From the NCBI GenBank assembly GCA_036873135.1, contig JAPTYO010000026.1, forward strand, positions 1,964,001-2,028,000: a DNA stretch of 64,000 bases, given 5' to 3'. Under the pieces are notes generated by a model. That model made no database searches, was not told the origin of the DNA, and saw only the letters and a list, made by a program, of their open reading frames with translations. Each line of letters begins with the position of its first letter. Position 1 is the first letter of the stretch. The stretch is from Clarkia xantiana subsp. parviflora. Taxonomy: Eukaryota > Streptophyta > Magnoliopsida > Myrtales > Onagraceae. Made by a program: the position numbers and the translations under genes. Below are positions 12,891 to 23,881 of this stretch, piece after piece.

Positions 12891-14215
12891 GGGTTAATAA
12901 CCAAATTGCTACCTGAACTTTGACCCGTTTACAAATCGCTACCTCAACTTTTGATTTTAAAAATTAGCTACCTCAACTTTGAAATTCAGATCAAATCGCT
13001 ACCTCAGTCAATTTTTTGTCAATTTAGACAGAATTGAACCACATGTGCTTTTTTCAAATATTTTTCTTCCAAAAATGCCATTGTCTTTATTCCTTGCCTC
13101 CTTGCGTGAACATACTTCACCATCTTCTCTCCATTATCATCTTTGCTTTATTATTTTCTTCTATGTCGTATATATATATTCAATTTCAAGATTTCAGACA
13201 AACTTCTATATTACTAAATTAACAATTCCACCATAAAAAAATGTTAACTTCGCCGCTCTACTTGCTCTGTTCACCTGAAAATTATGTATGGAATTTGCAA
13301 ATGTCATATATATCCTAATGAAAATATAACGGAATTCAAATTGTTTTGATGTTAGTTCCAAGTATACCAGACATAGATGCATATTTAAAGTTGTCTCTTT
13401 CAAGTGTTTCAACTTCTCTTTTATCTCTTATTATTATCTTATCTTTTATCTTTTTGTACCAATGCTGAAAATGCTAGTAGGTGTAGTGAATTTAACTTAA
13501 TTTGTATTATATTTTAAGGACGTATTACTTTTTTATGACTTTGATCCACAAATACCCAGACCCCTTTCGTTGGAAGCAATTGAACAACATAATAACGAAA
13601 AAATATTCGCTATGATTCAACAACAAAATAACAAAAAGTAAACGTCGCAATAGTGAAAATTGCAGCAGCAAAAAGTGAAAAAAAAAACAGCAATGATACA
13701 ACATATTTACTGCAGCAAGATAACACAACAAAATAACACATAACCTAAACGTAATATAATTAAAACCGAACTAAAAATTGCATAAGCAAAAGCGGAAAAA
13801 AAACAATGAAACAATATCATTACTGCATCAAAACAACAGCAAAACTACTTTTAGATTATGCCGTTTTTTTTTATGGAGGAATTGTTAATTAGTAATGTAG
13901 AAGTTTGTCTGAACTTTTGGAATTGGAGATATACATACGACGTACAGTAAAATAATAAAGCAATGATGATAACTGAGAGAATATGGTGAAGTATGTTCAC
14001 GTAAGGAGGTAAGGAATAGAGACAATGACATTTTTGGAAGAAAAATATTTGAAAAAAACACATGTAGTTCAATTCTGTCTAAATTGACAAAAAAATGACT
14101 GAGGTAGCGATTTCATCTGAATTTCAAAGTTGAGGTAGCTAATTTTCAAAATTAAAAATTAAGGTAGCGATTTGTAAGAGGGCCAAAGTTCAGGTAGCAA
14201 TTTGGTTATTAACCC
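12891..14215. mobile_element. MULE-type non-autonomous element with long TIRs
   Basis: Terminal inverted repeats of about 345 bp (12891-13238 and 13868-14215) start GGGTTAATAACCAAATTGCT. The element is flanked by a perfect 9-bp duplication GAAGAATTA at 12882-12890 and 14216-14224, the size typical of Mutator-like elements. The ~630-bp centre holds no recognisable transposase, so movement needs a MULE transposase in trans. Repeated 'GCTACCTCAACTTT'-like units lie within each TIR. Confidence 0.9.
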
Positions 14216-14224
14216 GAAGAATTA

Positions 14225-15070
14225 ACTAGTCATGTGGTCATAAAGAAAGAAGGGCAGATTTGGAATAATAAGAAATAGACTACAGTCATTATTAATTATG
14301 GTCCCACTTATTATGAAAGTACAACTTTCACAAGAAAATTCACTTGAATTTTCACAGCCTTTAGCAAAGCCCTTCATTAAGATCAAGACAGCTTTTGAGT
14401 TTAAAGCCTTAAATCAATATTATATTGGATATATATTACTTTCCGTAATTTTAATTTTGAATTTTTAAAATTGATCAGAAGAGTACATATTATATTAAAT
14501 AATAGAGATGGTAAGAAATGTAGAAATTTTATATTAATAAAATGTTGCAAAAATAAGTAGATATACAGAAACTTGATTCAAGCAAAGACCGTAAGCCCAA
14601 AATCGAAATAAAAATGATGTTTCTGTAATATAACTTAGCAAAATGGCCACAAACAGAAAATTCTATACGAAAAAACGGTGTAAAAATAAAAACAAAACAA
14701 CTTGAGCGGTAAGAGCTTGCCGAATTTATAAGCGATGGAGATGGAGAAGAACCGAACCACAAACAAAGATACTACTAAACCAAAGAGGTCGATGTCACTG
14801 TAACAAAGAGAGCACGAGAAGGAGCATATGAGCCTTTGAGAGGTAGGCAATAGGCATGCATGCCAAAAGAGCATAATGGAATCATCAATCAAACTCAACA
14901 AAGACTCAAGTGGCCAAAAAAAAAAAAGCTAAAAGTCAAGAACACATAATTGAACCATACCACAAGTAGTATAGTGTTTTTTTATCCTAGCCCAGCATGT
15001 AAATATTATCCTTAAATAACATACTTACTCCACATCTAAAATAATTATCATTTATATCGATCAATATGTA
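14225..15070. other. AT-rich intergenic DNA
   Basis: It holds the second copy (14372-14483) of the segment at 11347-11463. Minus-strand open frames at 14529-14901 have no recognisable domain and are not called. Confidence 0.5.
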
Positions 15071-15075
15071 TTAAA

Positions 15076-15234
15076 TGTTATAACTGATAAATTCTGTTTC
15101 TTATTCACTACTCAAAGCTTACAATATATAATGATACAATGGAGCTAAACTTGGTAAATGGCTAAACTAGGAAAGTAGCTAGGAATGGAAACAAATAATT
15201 ATACAGAATATATACAGGATTGCTATACTTAACA
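15076..15234 (-). repeat. 3' LTR of the Copia element
   Basis: 159 bp, starting TGTTATAACTG and ending CTTAACA in plus orientation. It reads identical to 19245-19403. The adjacent TTAAA is the target duplication. Confidence 0.95.
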
Positions 15235-15245
15235 CTCCTCCTCAA
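15235..15245 (-). other. Polypurine tract
   Basis: The minus strand reads TTGAGGAGGAG directly before the 3' LTR and overlaps the pol stop codon (15242-15244). It would prime plus-strand DNA synthesis. Confidence 0.85.
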
Positions 15246-18200
15246 GTTGGAGCGTATATATCTAACATGCCCAACTTGTCACATAGATCATTAATTAACG
15301 CTTTGCGGAGGGGCTTAGTTAGAATGTCTGCAAGCTGGAAATCTGTTCGAACGGGAATGAGTTGAATGTATGGAGGGCTAGAGAATGTTCCCACGACAAG
15401 GTCTCGAACAAAATGACAATCCACCTCAATGTGCTTGGTCCGCTCATGGAAGACTTGGTTCTTGGCAATATGCATGGCGGATTCATTATCACAATGTAGT
15501 CTCATTAGATCATCATGACGAATACCTAGTTCGCTGAGTAAGCGTTTCGTCCAAATGAGCTCGCATGATGTGTTTGCCATTGCACGATATTCTGACTCCG
15601 CACTGGATCGAGATACAACTGTCTGCTTCTTACTCTTCCATGATATAAGGTTCCCACCAAAGAAAACACAATACCCAGTAGTGGATCTCCGAGTAGTAGG
15701 ACACCCTGCCCAATCGGCATCAGTGAACGCTGCGATTCTACTATGTCCCTGATCAGAATATACAAGTCCTTTACCTGGGGATCCTTTAAGATATCTAAGG
15801 ATCCGAATTGCTGCATCCCAGTGTGTTGTGTGCGGAGTTGACATGAATTGACTCACAACACTCACTGGATAAGAGATATCTGGTCGAGTAACCGTCAAAT
15901 AATTCAACTTCCCGACCAGTCTTCGATACTTTTCAGGATCATGTAGAGGTTTCCCTTCGTCAGGCCGGAGCTTAGTCTCAGGAACCATAGGTGAGTCAGC
16001 AGGCTTGCACCCAAGTAACCCACATTCAGATAGCATATCAAGTACATACTTCCTCTGACAAATAAGTATCTTCCCAGAAGATCGTGATACCTCGATCCCA
16101 AGAAAGTACTTGAGCTTACCAAGGTCCGTTATCTGAAATTGCACGCTCAAGAACTTCTTTAATGCCGAGATCCCTTCGTCATCGTCACCGGTAATGATCA
16201 GATCATCAACATACACAACTAGAATGATGGTCTTCTCCTTTAAGTGCCTGTAGAAAACTGAATGATCATTGACACTCCTAGTCATGCCAAATTGATTAAG
16301 TACGTTGGAGAAACGTCCAAACCATGCCCGGGGGGATTGCTTCAGACCATATAGGGACTTGCGCAGACGGCAGACCTTAGAAGACTCCTCCTGAACAACA
16401 AATCCAGGCGGCTGAGTCATGTAAACCTCCTCCTCAAGAAAACCATTGAGAAATGCATTCTTGACATCCAGTTGGTGTAGTGGCCAGTGGCGAATGGCCG
16501 CCAGAGAGAGACAGATGCGAACAGATGCCATCTTAGCAACCGGGGAAAACGTCTCATCATAATCAATGCCATACTCCTGAGAATAGCCTTTCGCAACCAA
16601 CCGAGCTTTGAGCCGATGAAGCGACCCATCAGGATTAACCTTAACCGTGAAAACCCACTTACAACCAACTGCCTTCTTGCCAGGAGGGAGATGACAGAGA
16701 TCCCATGTCTGATTGTTCCAAAGAGCTGACATTTCCTCCTGCATAGCACTAAACCACCCTGGATTGGCCAGGGCTTCTGTCACACTTCTAGGAATAGAGT
16801 AACTGTCAAGAGTAGTTTTAAAGGCACGATGATCTGTGGATAGGGTTGCATAAGAACAAAAGCTATCTAAGGGATATCTGGTACTAGGGCAATGGCGAGA
16901 GCCTTTTCGAAGGGCAATGGGAATGTCAATGTCAGAGGTAGAGTCAGGTCTGGGAGTTGGTATTGGATCGACTGGTTGTGTAGGAGAAGGTGGAGATTCG
17001 GGTAGGAATTCATTGCTTGGAACAGGGGTTACACGAGTCTCATGGTCCTGCATGTTCTGTACAGAGTTAGTATTAACAGGAGGCATCTTATCCCTTCGAG
17101 TATATACCTGAGTAATAGGAGGCGTAGGAGGTGCATTATCAGTCTCGAGTGAAGTAGAGCGGACTTGGACTTCAGGATATGTCAGAACAGTCATGATATG
17201 TGGAGAATTACTAGACAAGCTAGATTCAGATTTAAGGAAAAATGGTACTGTCTCCATAAAAACAACATCCGATGAGACAAAATATCTCCTAAGAGTGGGG
17301 CTATAACAACGATAACCTTTCTGAGTTCCAGAATAACCAATAAAAATACAACGGACAGACTTTGGATCAAGTTTTGTACGGCCAGGTCGATTGTCGTACA
17401 CATAACAAGTACAACCAAAAATCTTTGGTGAAACAGGGAACAAAGGAGCTGACGGAAAGAGGACATTATAAGGTATTGCACCATCAAGAACAGAAGATGG
17501 CATACGGTTTATCAGAAAACATGCAGTTAGAACCGCATCGGCCCAGAAACGATGAGGGACATGACCATGTATCATCATAGTGCGAGCCACCTCAAGTATG
17601 TGTCTGTTCTTTCGTTCAACCACTCCATTTTGTTGAGGTGTATATGCACATGATGATTCATGGATGATGCCATTTTCACTCATATATTGCACAAATTCAT
17701 TTGTGAAATATTCTTTTGCATTGTCACTACGAAGGGTTTTAACGGTAGTGCCAAATTGATTTTTCACAAAAGAACAAAACGTCAAAAATTTTGCAAACAC
17801 CTCTTGTCTAGATTTGATAACAAACATCCAAGTCGCACGAGAGAAATCATCCACAAAAGTGACGAAGTACCGAAATTCTGAAATAGATGTAACTGGGCAC
17901 GGACCCCATACATCTGAATGCACTAAATCAAAGATACCAGCAGACCGACGAATAATCCTAGGTGGATGGGAAGCACGAATATGCTTGCCCTGGATACATG
18001 ACTCACAAACTAATTCAGAGACAGAATGAAATTCAGGACGGAGTGTTTTTAGAACCTGTAGAGATGGATGCCCCAACTGATAATGGACCTCCTTAGCACT
18101 GCTAGTGCTCATGTACGCAACTCGTTGAGGCGAGCTCTCCAGGTAATACAGACCGTTGTGCTTATATGCAATTCCAATTAACTTGTTAGTCCCCAATTCC

Positions 18201-18763
18201 TGAAAAACACATTTAGTTGGGGTGAACGTAACTGAGCAATATAATTGTTCTATTAGTTTGCTAACAGACAGAAGATTCTCAGAAAAAGAAGGAACGTATA
18301 AGACAGATGATAATGGCATATGTGGTGAAATCTGAGTGGATCCAATTCCTTCTATATGACATGTGGAACCATTGGCTATTTGGACAGGTGGTTGTGAAGT
18401 AGCGGTAAGTCCTGACAGTAAACTCTTGTTACCAGTCATGTGATCAGTAGCACCTGAATCAACAATCCATAATGATTTTGATGCTAATAAACAGTTGGAA
18501 GTCATACCTGAGGAGCTAATAACAGCCCTTGGAGTTTGCAGCTGGACGCCCAACTGCGCAAGTTGCTGAACAATCGTAGCAACTTTATCTGCATTAGTGT
18601 GGTCGCTGACTGATTGATTGACAATCAATTGACTTGTGCTTTTACCCATATAAGATTTGGCCACTAATATTGGGTTCTCCATAAAAGAACAAATAGCAAC
18701 AACTTTGAAACGGATCAGAAACGAACAACAACAGAAACCATTTAGAAACGGATCAGAAACCAA
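15242..18763 (-). CDS. Copia pol polyprotein (PR-IN-RT-RH), intact frame
   Basis: This is a 1,173-codon uninterrupted frame. Domains in order: aspartic protease DSGATDHMTG at residues 102-111; integrase zinc finger H227, H232, C253, C256; integrase core D284, D347, E383 with D35E spacing; a long linker; RT with YVDDLIITG near residue 848; RNase H starting around DADW near residue 1013 and ending near ADILTKPL. Full plant Copia polyproteins are usually 1,300-1,500 residues because gag precedes the protease; here only ~95 residues without a capsid or CCHC knuckle precede it. The N-terminal start at 18763 is uncertain; Met28 or Met39 are alternatives. Enzymes look complete, but packaging would need gag from a relative. 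Confidence 0.92.
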   Translation of the reverse strand: MVSDPFLNGFCCCSFLIRFKVVAICSFMENPILVAKSYMGKSTSQLIVNQSVSDHTNADKVATIVQQLAQLGVQLQTPRAVISSSGMTSNCLLASKSLWIVDSGATDHMTGNKSLLSGLTATSQPPVQIANGSTCHIEGIGSTQISPHMPLSSVLYVPSFSENLLSVSKLIEQLYCSVTFTPTKCVFQELGTNKLIGIAYKHNGLYYLESSPQRVAYMSTSSAKEVHYQLGHPSLQVLKTLRPEFHSVSELVCESCIQGKHIRASHPPRIIRRSAGIFDLVHSDVWGPCPVTSISEFRYFVTFVDDFSRATWMFVIKSRQEVFAKFLTFCSFVKNQFGTTVKTLRSDNAKEYFTNEFVQYMSENGIIHESSCAYTPQQNGVVERKNRHILEVARTMMIHGHVPHRFWADAVLTACFLINRMPSSVLDGAIPYNVLFPSAPLFPVSPKIFGCTCYVYDNRPGRTKLDPKSVRCIFIGYSGTQKGYRCYSPTLRRYFVSSDVVFMETVPFFLKSESSLSSNSPHIMTVLTYPEVQVRSTSLETDNAPPTPPITQVYTRRDKMPPVNTNSVQNMQDHETRVTPVPSNEFLPESPPSPTQPVDPIPTPRPDSTSDIDIPIALRKGSRHCPSTRYPLDSFCSYATLSTDHRAFKTTLDSYSIPRSVTEALANPGWFSAMQEEMSALWNNQTWDLCHLPPGKKAVGCKWVFTVKVNPDGSLHRLKARLVAKGYSQEYGIDYDETFSPVAKMASVRICLSLAAIRHWPLHQLDVKNAFLNGFLEEEVYMTQPPGFVVQEESSKVCRLRKSLYGLKQSPRAWFGRFSNVLNQFGMTRSVNDHSVFYRHLKEKTIILVVYVDDLIITGDDDEGISALKKFLSVQFQITDLGKLKYFLGIEVSRSSGKILICQRKYVLDMLSECGLLGCKPADSPMVPETKLRPDEGKPLHDPEKYRRLVGKLNYLTVTRPDISYPVSVVSQFMSTPHTTHWDAAIRILRYLKGSPGKGLVYSDQGHSRIAAFTDADWAGCPTTRRSTTGYCVFFGGNLISWKSKKQTVVSRSSAESEYRAMANTSCELIWTKRLLSELGIRHDDLMRLHCDNESAMHIAKNQVFHERTKHIEVDCHFVRDLVVGTFSSPPYIQLIPVRTDFQLADILTKPLRKALINDLCDKLGMLDIYAPT

Positions 18764-19231
18764 TCAACAGCAACCAGACCAGCAAGCAGAACCGGACCAG
18801 CAAATTATAACCGACCGGACCAGCAGCTTATAACCGAACCAGAGCAGCAGAATATCAATCAGATAGTCACGTCACGGAGCAAATCAATCAGAGGCAGGCG
18901 CAGCAAATCAATCGGATATTCAGATGAACAACAAATAATTGTAAATCTGAAGCAGAGCTAGGGATTGCAGCAAAGCTAATACCAAGCAGAATCAAACGTA
19001 GCAATGGAAACCTGAATCAGCAGTATTGAGGGTGGAGGCTGACCAGTCAGAGCAACGGACTGAGCAGCGGTCACAACAACGAGCAGAGCAACGGGATTCG
19101 TCGGACTGAGCAAACGAGCGACAGCAACAGATAGCCAATCCAAAAGGCAGCGAACGAGCGGAGGCTGTACGGACAGCAGTCGGTGGTAGGTGGGCAAACC
19201 ACGACTAAGCAGCAGGAAGGGAGAAAATCAC
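18764..19231 (-). other. Copia leader between primer site and pol
   Basis: An A/C-rich leader with repeated ACCAGACCAGCA-like words. No gag coding sequence is seen. It is probably the remnant left after gag loss, joined to the protease region. Confidence 0.6.
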
Positions 19232-19244
19232 GGCTCTGATACCA
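19232..19244 (-). other. Primer-binding site (initiator tRNA-Met type)
   Basis: The minus strand reads TGGTATCAGAGCC immediately after the 5' LTR. This is the usual plant Copia match to the 3' end of initiator tRNA-Met. Confidence 0.92.
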
Positions 19245-19403
19245 TGTTATAACTGATAAATTCTGTTTCTTATTCACTACTCAAAGCTTACAATATATAA
19301 TGATACAATGGAGCTAAACTTGGTAAATGGCTAAACTAGGAAAGTAGCTAGGAATGGAAACAAATAATTATACAGAATATATACAGGATTGCTATACTTA
19401 ACA
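19245..19403 (-). repeat. 5' LTR of the Copia element
   Basis: 159 bp, reading identical to 15076-15234. It should hold the promoter, but at this length it is unusually short for a Copia LTR. Confidence 0.95.
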
Positions 19404-19408
19404 TTAAA

Positions 19409-19907
19409 TAAAATGTTGATCATGAATATATAGCATAATACACCACTAGAAATTTGTATTCAAGTTTGCAGAAGAAAAATAGAGCTCCGTAATGAAGATT
19501 CGATGAAAAGTTGCTTCTGAAATCGATGAACTTGCTGTCGCTATTCGATACTGAATTATTGAAAGACTGAAGTTGATTATTCAAAATAAATGAAAGATGA
19601 TGTTGAAAATTGAGATTTTTTTTTTATAAATATAATTGATAGAAACATTGCATATCTGATGAAAATTTAGATGATTTGGATTGAACCAAGCTGAAACTAG
19701 AAAAATCAATTCAAAAAACTGTAATGCAAGAAAGCAAAGATAAAGAAAAAATATGGAAACAATGAAGAACAATAGTAGAAGTGATTAATTCCGGACTTGA
19801 ATAATAGAAAAATTTGATACTAATCCATAAATTTAGAATAATGCAATTGGATTAACAAATACTATGATATTAACTTAAGTTAGTAGTAACTCTATATCTA
19901 GAGACCT
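19409..19907. other. AT-rich intergenic DNA
   Basis: No domain-bearing frame or terminal repeat is seen. Confidence 0.5.
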
Positions 19908-19910
19908 TTA

Positions 19911-20431
19911 GGCCACGTTTGATTACCGGTATTGCGATATACTAATACACGTATTAGCTAATACCGTATTTGTGTCCACTTGGTATTGGTATTAGCTAAT
20001 ACTTGGTATTAGCTAATACTCAATTATAGGAGGAATTTGGATTTAGTTTATACCAACTAAAAATGATGTACTAATTAATACCAAACCCGAAATTACTTAT
20101 TTACCCCTAATCTTATTTAATATACAACAACTGCACCAACTTTGGCTCATAACATCGGCCTCCGGCGACCTCCGGCCGGACTCCGGCGACCTCCGGCCGG
20201 ACTACGGTTCGTGGTGAACATCGGCCGGCCTTCAATTATAATAATAATTAAAAATGTATATATCTATTTAGGGATATTTAGGTCTTTTAGACATTGTATT
20301 AGGATATCCTAATACAAAGTTCATTCAAATATTGTATTAGGATATCCCAATACATGACAAAATCAAAACTGTATTAGCTAAACATGTATTAAATACGTAG
20401 GATATCACAATACCGGCAATTAAACGTGCCC
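19911..20431. mobile_element. PIF/Harbinger (Tourist-like) MITE
   Basis: 521 bp. The left end GGCCACGTTTGATTACCGG and the complement of the right end GGGCACGTTTAATTGCCGG form imperfect TIRs. TTA flanks both sides (19908-19910 and 20432-20434), the PIF-type target duplication. Inside, a 21-bp GC-rich unit (CTCCGGCGACCTCCGGCCGGA) is repeated twice near 20160-20205. No transposase is encoded. Confidence 0.85.
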
Positions 20432-20434
20432 TTA

Positions 20435-20656
20435 AGGTACTACTCAAGTAATGTAAACTATAGGGACCAAATTTCCAATATATAAACATATATATATCTC
20501 TAATACAACGGTGTTTTGTTCTCGACTCAACTACTTTTGTAAAGAAATTCCTATAATTTTGTTTGGTAATTTGATTTACTAAAAAAAAAAAGAGGTTTGA
20601 GAAAATAGTTGACCCATTAACCATTATGATCCAGAACATGGAATTCAGATCCACCC
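20435..20656. other. Short AT-rich spacer
   Basis: Contains a poly(A) run at about 20579-20591. Nothing else is seen. Confidence 0.4.
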
Positions 20657-20659
20657 TAA

Positions 20660-21467
20660 GGGGGTGTTTGGATAGATATAATGTGGGATGTAATCTCACA
20701 TTACGTTCTACATTATGTTGTTGATTGATTTGCCAAACGACGTAATGTGCATTGTAATGTATGTCCATTGTAATATGAGATTACGTCAAAATTCCATTCA
20801 GCGTAATGTGAGATTACATCAAAAAACGGATGTAATGTGAGATTACGTCCAAAATTACGAGGTATTATTATTTTATTATTATTTATTAAATAGATAAAAT
20901 ATTTTGTATTATATTTATAGTTTTTTATAATAATAAATAATAATATTGCTATTATTATTACCTTTTATTTTTTATTTACTTTTTTATTATTATTTTTAAT
21001 ATACTTCATAACTCATTATTATAATAAATAATAATGCATAAGATATTCATATAAAGTGAATAAGTTTTTTTCGTTGCATTTTTTATGAAAAATTATCTTA
21101 TAAAATTATATATAATATTTTAATTAATAGAATTTTAGTTATTGTGGGTACTGAGTTTAAATATTTAGTCTTTAGAATTCATTAATGACTATAGTATTAA
21201 CCACACACATAATCTTTAAGAAGTTATTTGTTGTCAAAATATATAATCTTTTAAATCTTATCAGATTAAGATATAATATACTCTCATATATATTAATATA
21301 ATAATAACAAAGTCACATTACAACACATACCAAACACTGTAATCTGTCATTACATTTCACATTACAGCACAACCAAACACTGTAATGTAACATTACATTA
21401 CGTAGATCACATTAGTTGTAATCTCACATTTCAAGTAATCTCACATTACATCCATCCAAACGCCCCC
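20660..21467. mobile_element. PIF/Harbinger-like MITE with TAATGTGAGATTAC repeats
   Basis: 808 bp. Imperfect TIRs begin GGGGGTGTTTGGATAGAT on the left and GGGGGCGTTTGGATGGAT on the complement of the right. TAA flanks both sides (20657-20659 and 21468-21470). The word TAATGTGAGATTAC and its variants recur many times near both ends, like subterminal transposase sites. No coding content. Confidence 0.87.
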
Positions 21468-21521
21468 TAAAATGCTGCGACTTTTATTTATTTGTGTTTC
21501 CTTTATTTATGAGAAAATAGC

Positions 21522-21665
21522 TGACCCACCAATTTTGTTTCACTTTCCATCTAAGATTTAATACCCTCCATCAAACAGAGAGAATTTTCAATATTTATTT
21601 TTTGTGAAAATTCTCTCTATTTAATGTAGAGTCTTATATGGAAAGTCAAACAATATTGGTAGGTC
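21522..21665. mobile_element. Small stem-loop MITE
   Basis: A 144-bp imperfect palindrome. TGACCCACCAATTTTGTTTC pairs with the right end, and the inner stem AGAGAGAATTTTCA...TGAAAATTCTCTCT is perfect over 14 bp. No secure target duplication was found. Confidence 0.65.
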
Positions 21666-21775
21666 AAATCTAATTAATAAATAATATTTCTTCATAAATT
21701 AATACTAAAATTAGGTTTTTAAATAATTTATATTTTCTACTTTGTATATATCCTAAAGCCTAAATTTGTAGATTA

Positions 21776-22337
21776 TAGGGGTGGCAATTCGTGCTATCGT
21801 GCGTGCTATCGTGCCTGTCAATGATCGTGTCGTGCTAAAATTACTGAACACGAACACGCACGGTAAGCTTATCGTGCCACGTTTTACAAACACGAACACG
21901 ACACATATATTTTCGTGTCGTGCTATCGTGTTGTTCAAGGATATATAGTTGGACATCTCTATACAAGATATTTAAGCAAAAATTTAAGTAATGAACTTCA
22001 TATATAAAAAAATTATGAATTAATATGTCAATATTCATTAGTTAATGATATAGAGTTTACAAACACTAAAAATTAAACCACTAATTAGAGTTTTTAAAGG
22101 CTATAAATATATTTTTTTCAAACAATACTTTAGAATTAGTCTTAGTAGCACAACTTTATCGTGCTATCGTGCTTGTCGTGTTATGATACTCAAACACAAA
22201 CACGACACGGAAGTTATATCGTGTTAATCGTGTTCGTGCTATCGTGTTATCGTTTTGTCATATGCTAGCACGAACACGGTTTTTTTCGTGCGTGTTCGTG
22301 TCGTGCTATCGTGCCGTGTCACAAATTGCCAGCCCTA
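21776..22337. mobile_element. hAT-type MITE with CGTGCTATCGTG repeats
   Basis: 562 bp. Ends TAGGGGTGGCAATT and (complement of the right end) TAGGGCTGGCAATT. A perfect 8-bp duplication GTAGATTA at 21768-21775 and 22338-22345 gives the hAT diagnosis. Both subterminal regions are packed with CGTGTCGTG and GCTATCGTG words and their complements. The centre is AT-rich and no transposase is encoded. Confidence 0.92.
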
Positions 22338-22345
22338 GTAGATTA

Positions 22346-23390
22346 TATGTTACAAATGAAACTAAGAGAGATATAATACAAAAGAGAAACTATTTTATTT
22401 TTAAAAAAATTAAGAAGAAAATGTATGAAATAAAAATCTAATAAATGTAAAAGAAAGTGGAAAAATATTTTTTAAGCTAAATGATGAACGTAAAAAAGAA
22501 ACCTTTTTTTTTTGTAGATTTTAATCTATAGTAAAAATATTTAAAATTTAAAAATAAATAAGATTTGAGTATGAAATAAATATTATTCATTCAAGAGTGA
22601 AAAAATAGATGATAAAAAATCCATTCTTAATTAACTGTGTTGATTTTTCAATTATGTGTTAGATTTTTTCAATCAGTAATTTTAGATATTTTATTTTGGA
22701 TTTATGTACATTTTTATATTTATATATATTTTCATATTTTTTAAAAAAATAGTATTTAGGAGTTTTTATATATTTCTCTTACTATAGTGAGGGTACCACT
22801 AATACTATCACCATACTATATTTTTTTTCCACTCATACTATAACTATTGTGGTTATAATTCTTCGTACTATAACCATAACTATAATCATGATTTTTCACC
22901 ACGATTAAACCATTTAACTATAAACATTCAAACCAATACAACATCACTGTTTCATACAAAAACTCCAAATTAAATATACATTCAAAGTTTTATACATGAC
23001 ATAGTAAACAAGACGCGACAGCAAAATGAATAAGTAACGAAAACAAAAGGAACAATATTTACACTCTGAGAGCCAAAGACTTAGGGCTAGCGCAGCGCGG
23101 CTAATTGCAAATGAATTGAACTGAGAGTTGTATATAAATAAATATTAGTAATATATTAATATTATATATATATATAGCTGTGATGTTTATAAGCGTAGTT
23201 ATGGACTTAATACCATAACCGTACTATGGGTATACAACTCATCATCATAACCGCACTACACCATAATTGTGCGGTTAACCATTGCGGTAAATTGTGCAAA
23301 TAACCATTGTTATTTAATTTTAACAACACCATTGCAGACCCTAGATCTTACCGATCTGAGAATGACGATAATATAAAGTTGTATATAAAC
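22346..23390. other. AT-rich intergenic DNA
   Basis: Contains many ACTATAACCATA-like words between 22790 and 23330, which might be a degraded MITE, but no matching ends were found. Confidence 0.45.
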
Positions 23391-23401
23391 AACAATTTCA
23401 A

Positions 23402-23881
23402 AACCATGTAACAATGGTGTGGTGGTTCAGCGCCTCATCCCTTAACCAGAGGTCAGGTGTTCAATCCTCGCTAGTGATCATGAGAATGAAAAATTGTTCA
23501 TCACCAGCACTTTACTATTGGAAGCATACCATTTTTTCAAATGGGAGACCTGGGCCTCTATTTATAGGGAACCAAAGGATCGTGCCCAGTTTTGAATCAT
23601 CAAGGTGGACTATGCGCGCACTGACTTTTCACACTTGGCAAAATAATCGGGATAAGCGCGCAGAGAACGTCGGTAATCCGGACCTACTCGGATTGTCTAG
23701 CAATCCGGAAGTCCCCGATCGTTTTGGACTTGGGTGTCCGCGGAAGAGTTCTTTTACGGGTTTTAGAGTATTCTGCGAGGCCCGAAATGTAAATACGAAC
23801 CAGAATTGGATAGATATCTAACACATACTACGGGTGCTGCCCTCCTAATGAGGTCCCCTATGACCACCCGTGAAAAAAAAA
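23402..23881 (+). mobile_element. tRNA-derived SINE
   Basis: The head resembles a tRNA gene promoter. The A-box-like TGGTTCAGCGCC lies near 23422 and the B-box-like GTGTTCAATCC near 23457, at the usual spacing. The body ends in a poly(A) run around 23871-23881. An 11-bp direct repeat AACAATTTCAA at 23391-23401 and 23882-23892 is a convincing retroposition duplication. The length of about 480 bp is long for a plant SINE, so the body may be composite. It sits about 300 bp upstream of the permease start codon. Confidence 0.82.

Larger units (their letters stand above)
15076..19403 (-). mobile_element. Young Ty1/Copia LTR retrotransposon lacking gag
   Basis: Two 159-bp LTRs (TG...CA) read identical by eye. 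The element is flanked by the 5-bp duplication TTAAA (15071-15075 and 19404-19408). The primer-binding site TGGTATCAGAGCC and the purine tract adjoin the LTRs correctly for minus-strand transcription. One long open frame encodes protease, integrase, RT and RNase H. The ~470 bp between the primer site and this frame cannot encode a Copia capsid, so gag is missing. The matching LTRs and open frame indicate a recent insertion. Confidence 0.95.

Noticed and set aside
14529..14901. Hydrophobic minus-strand open frames
   Set aside because: They are AT-rich, overlapping and without similarity I can recognise; likely chance.
22790..23330. Another MITE with ACTATAACCATA words
   Set aside because: No matching terminal repeats or target duplication could be found.
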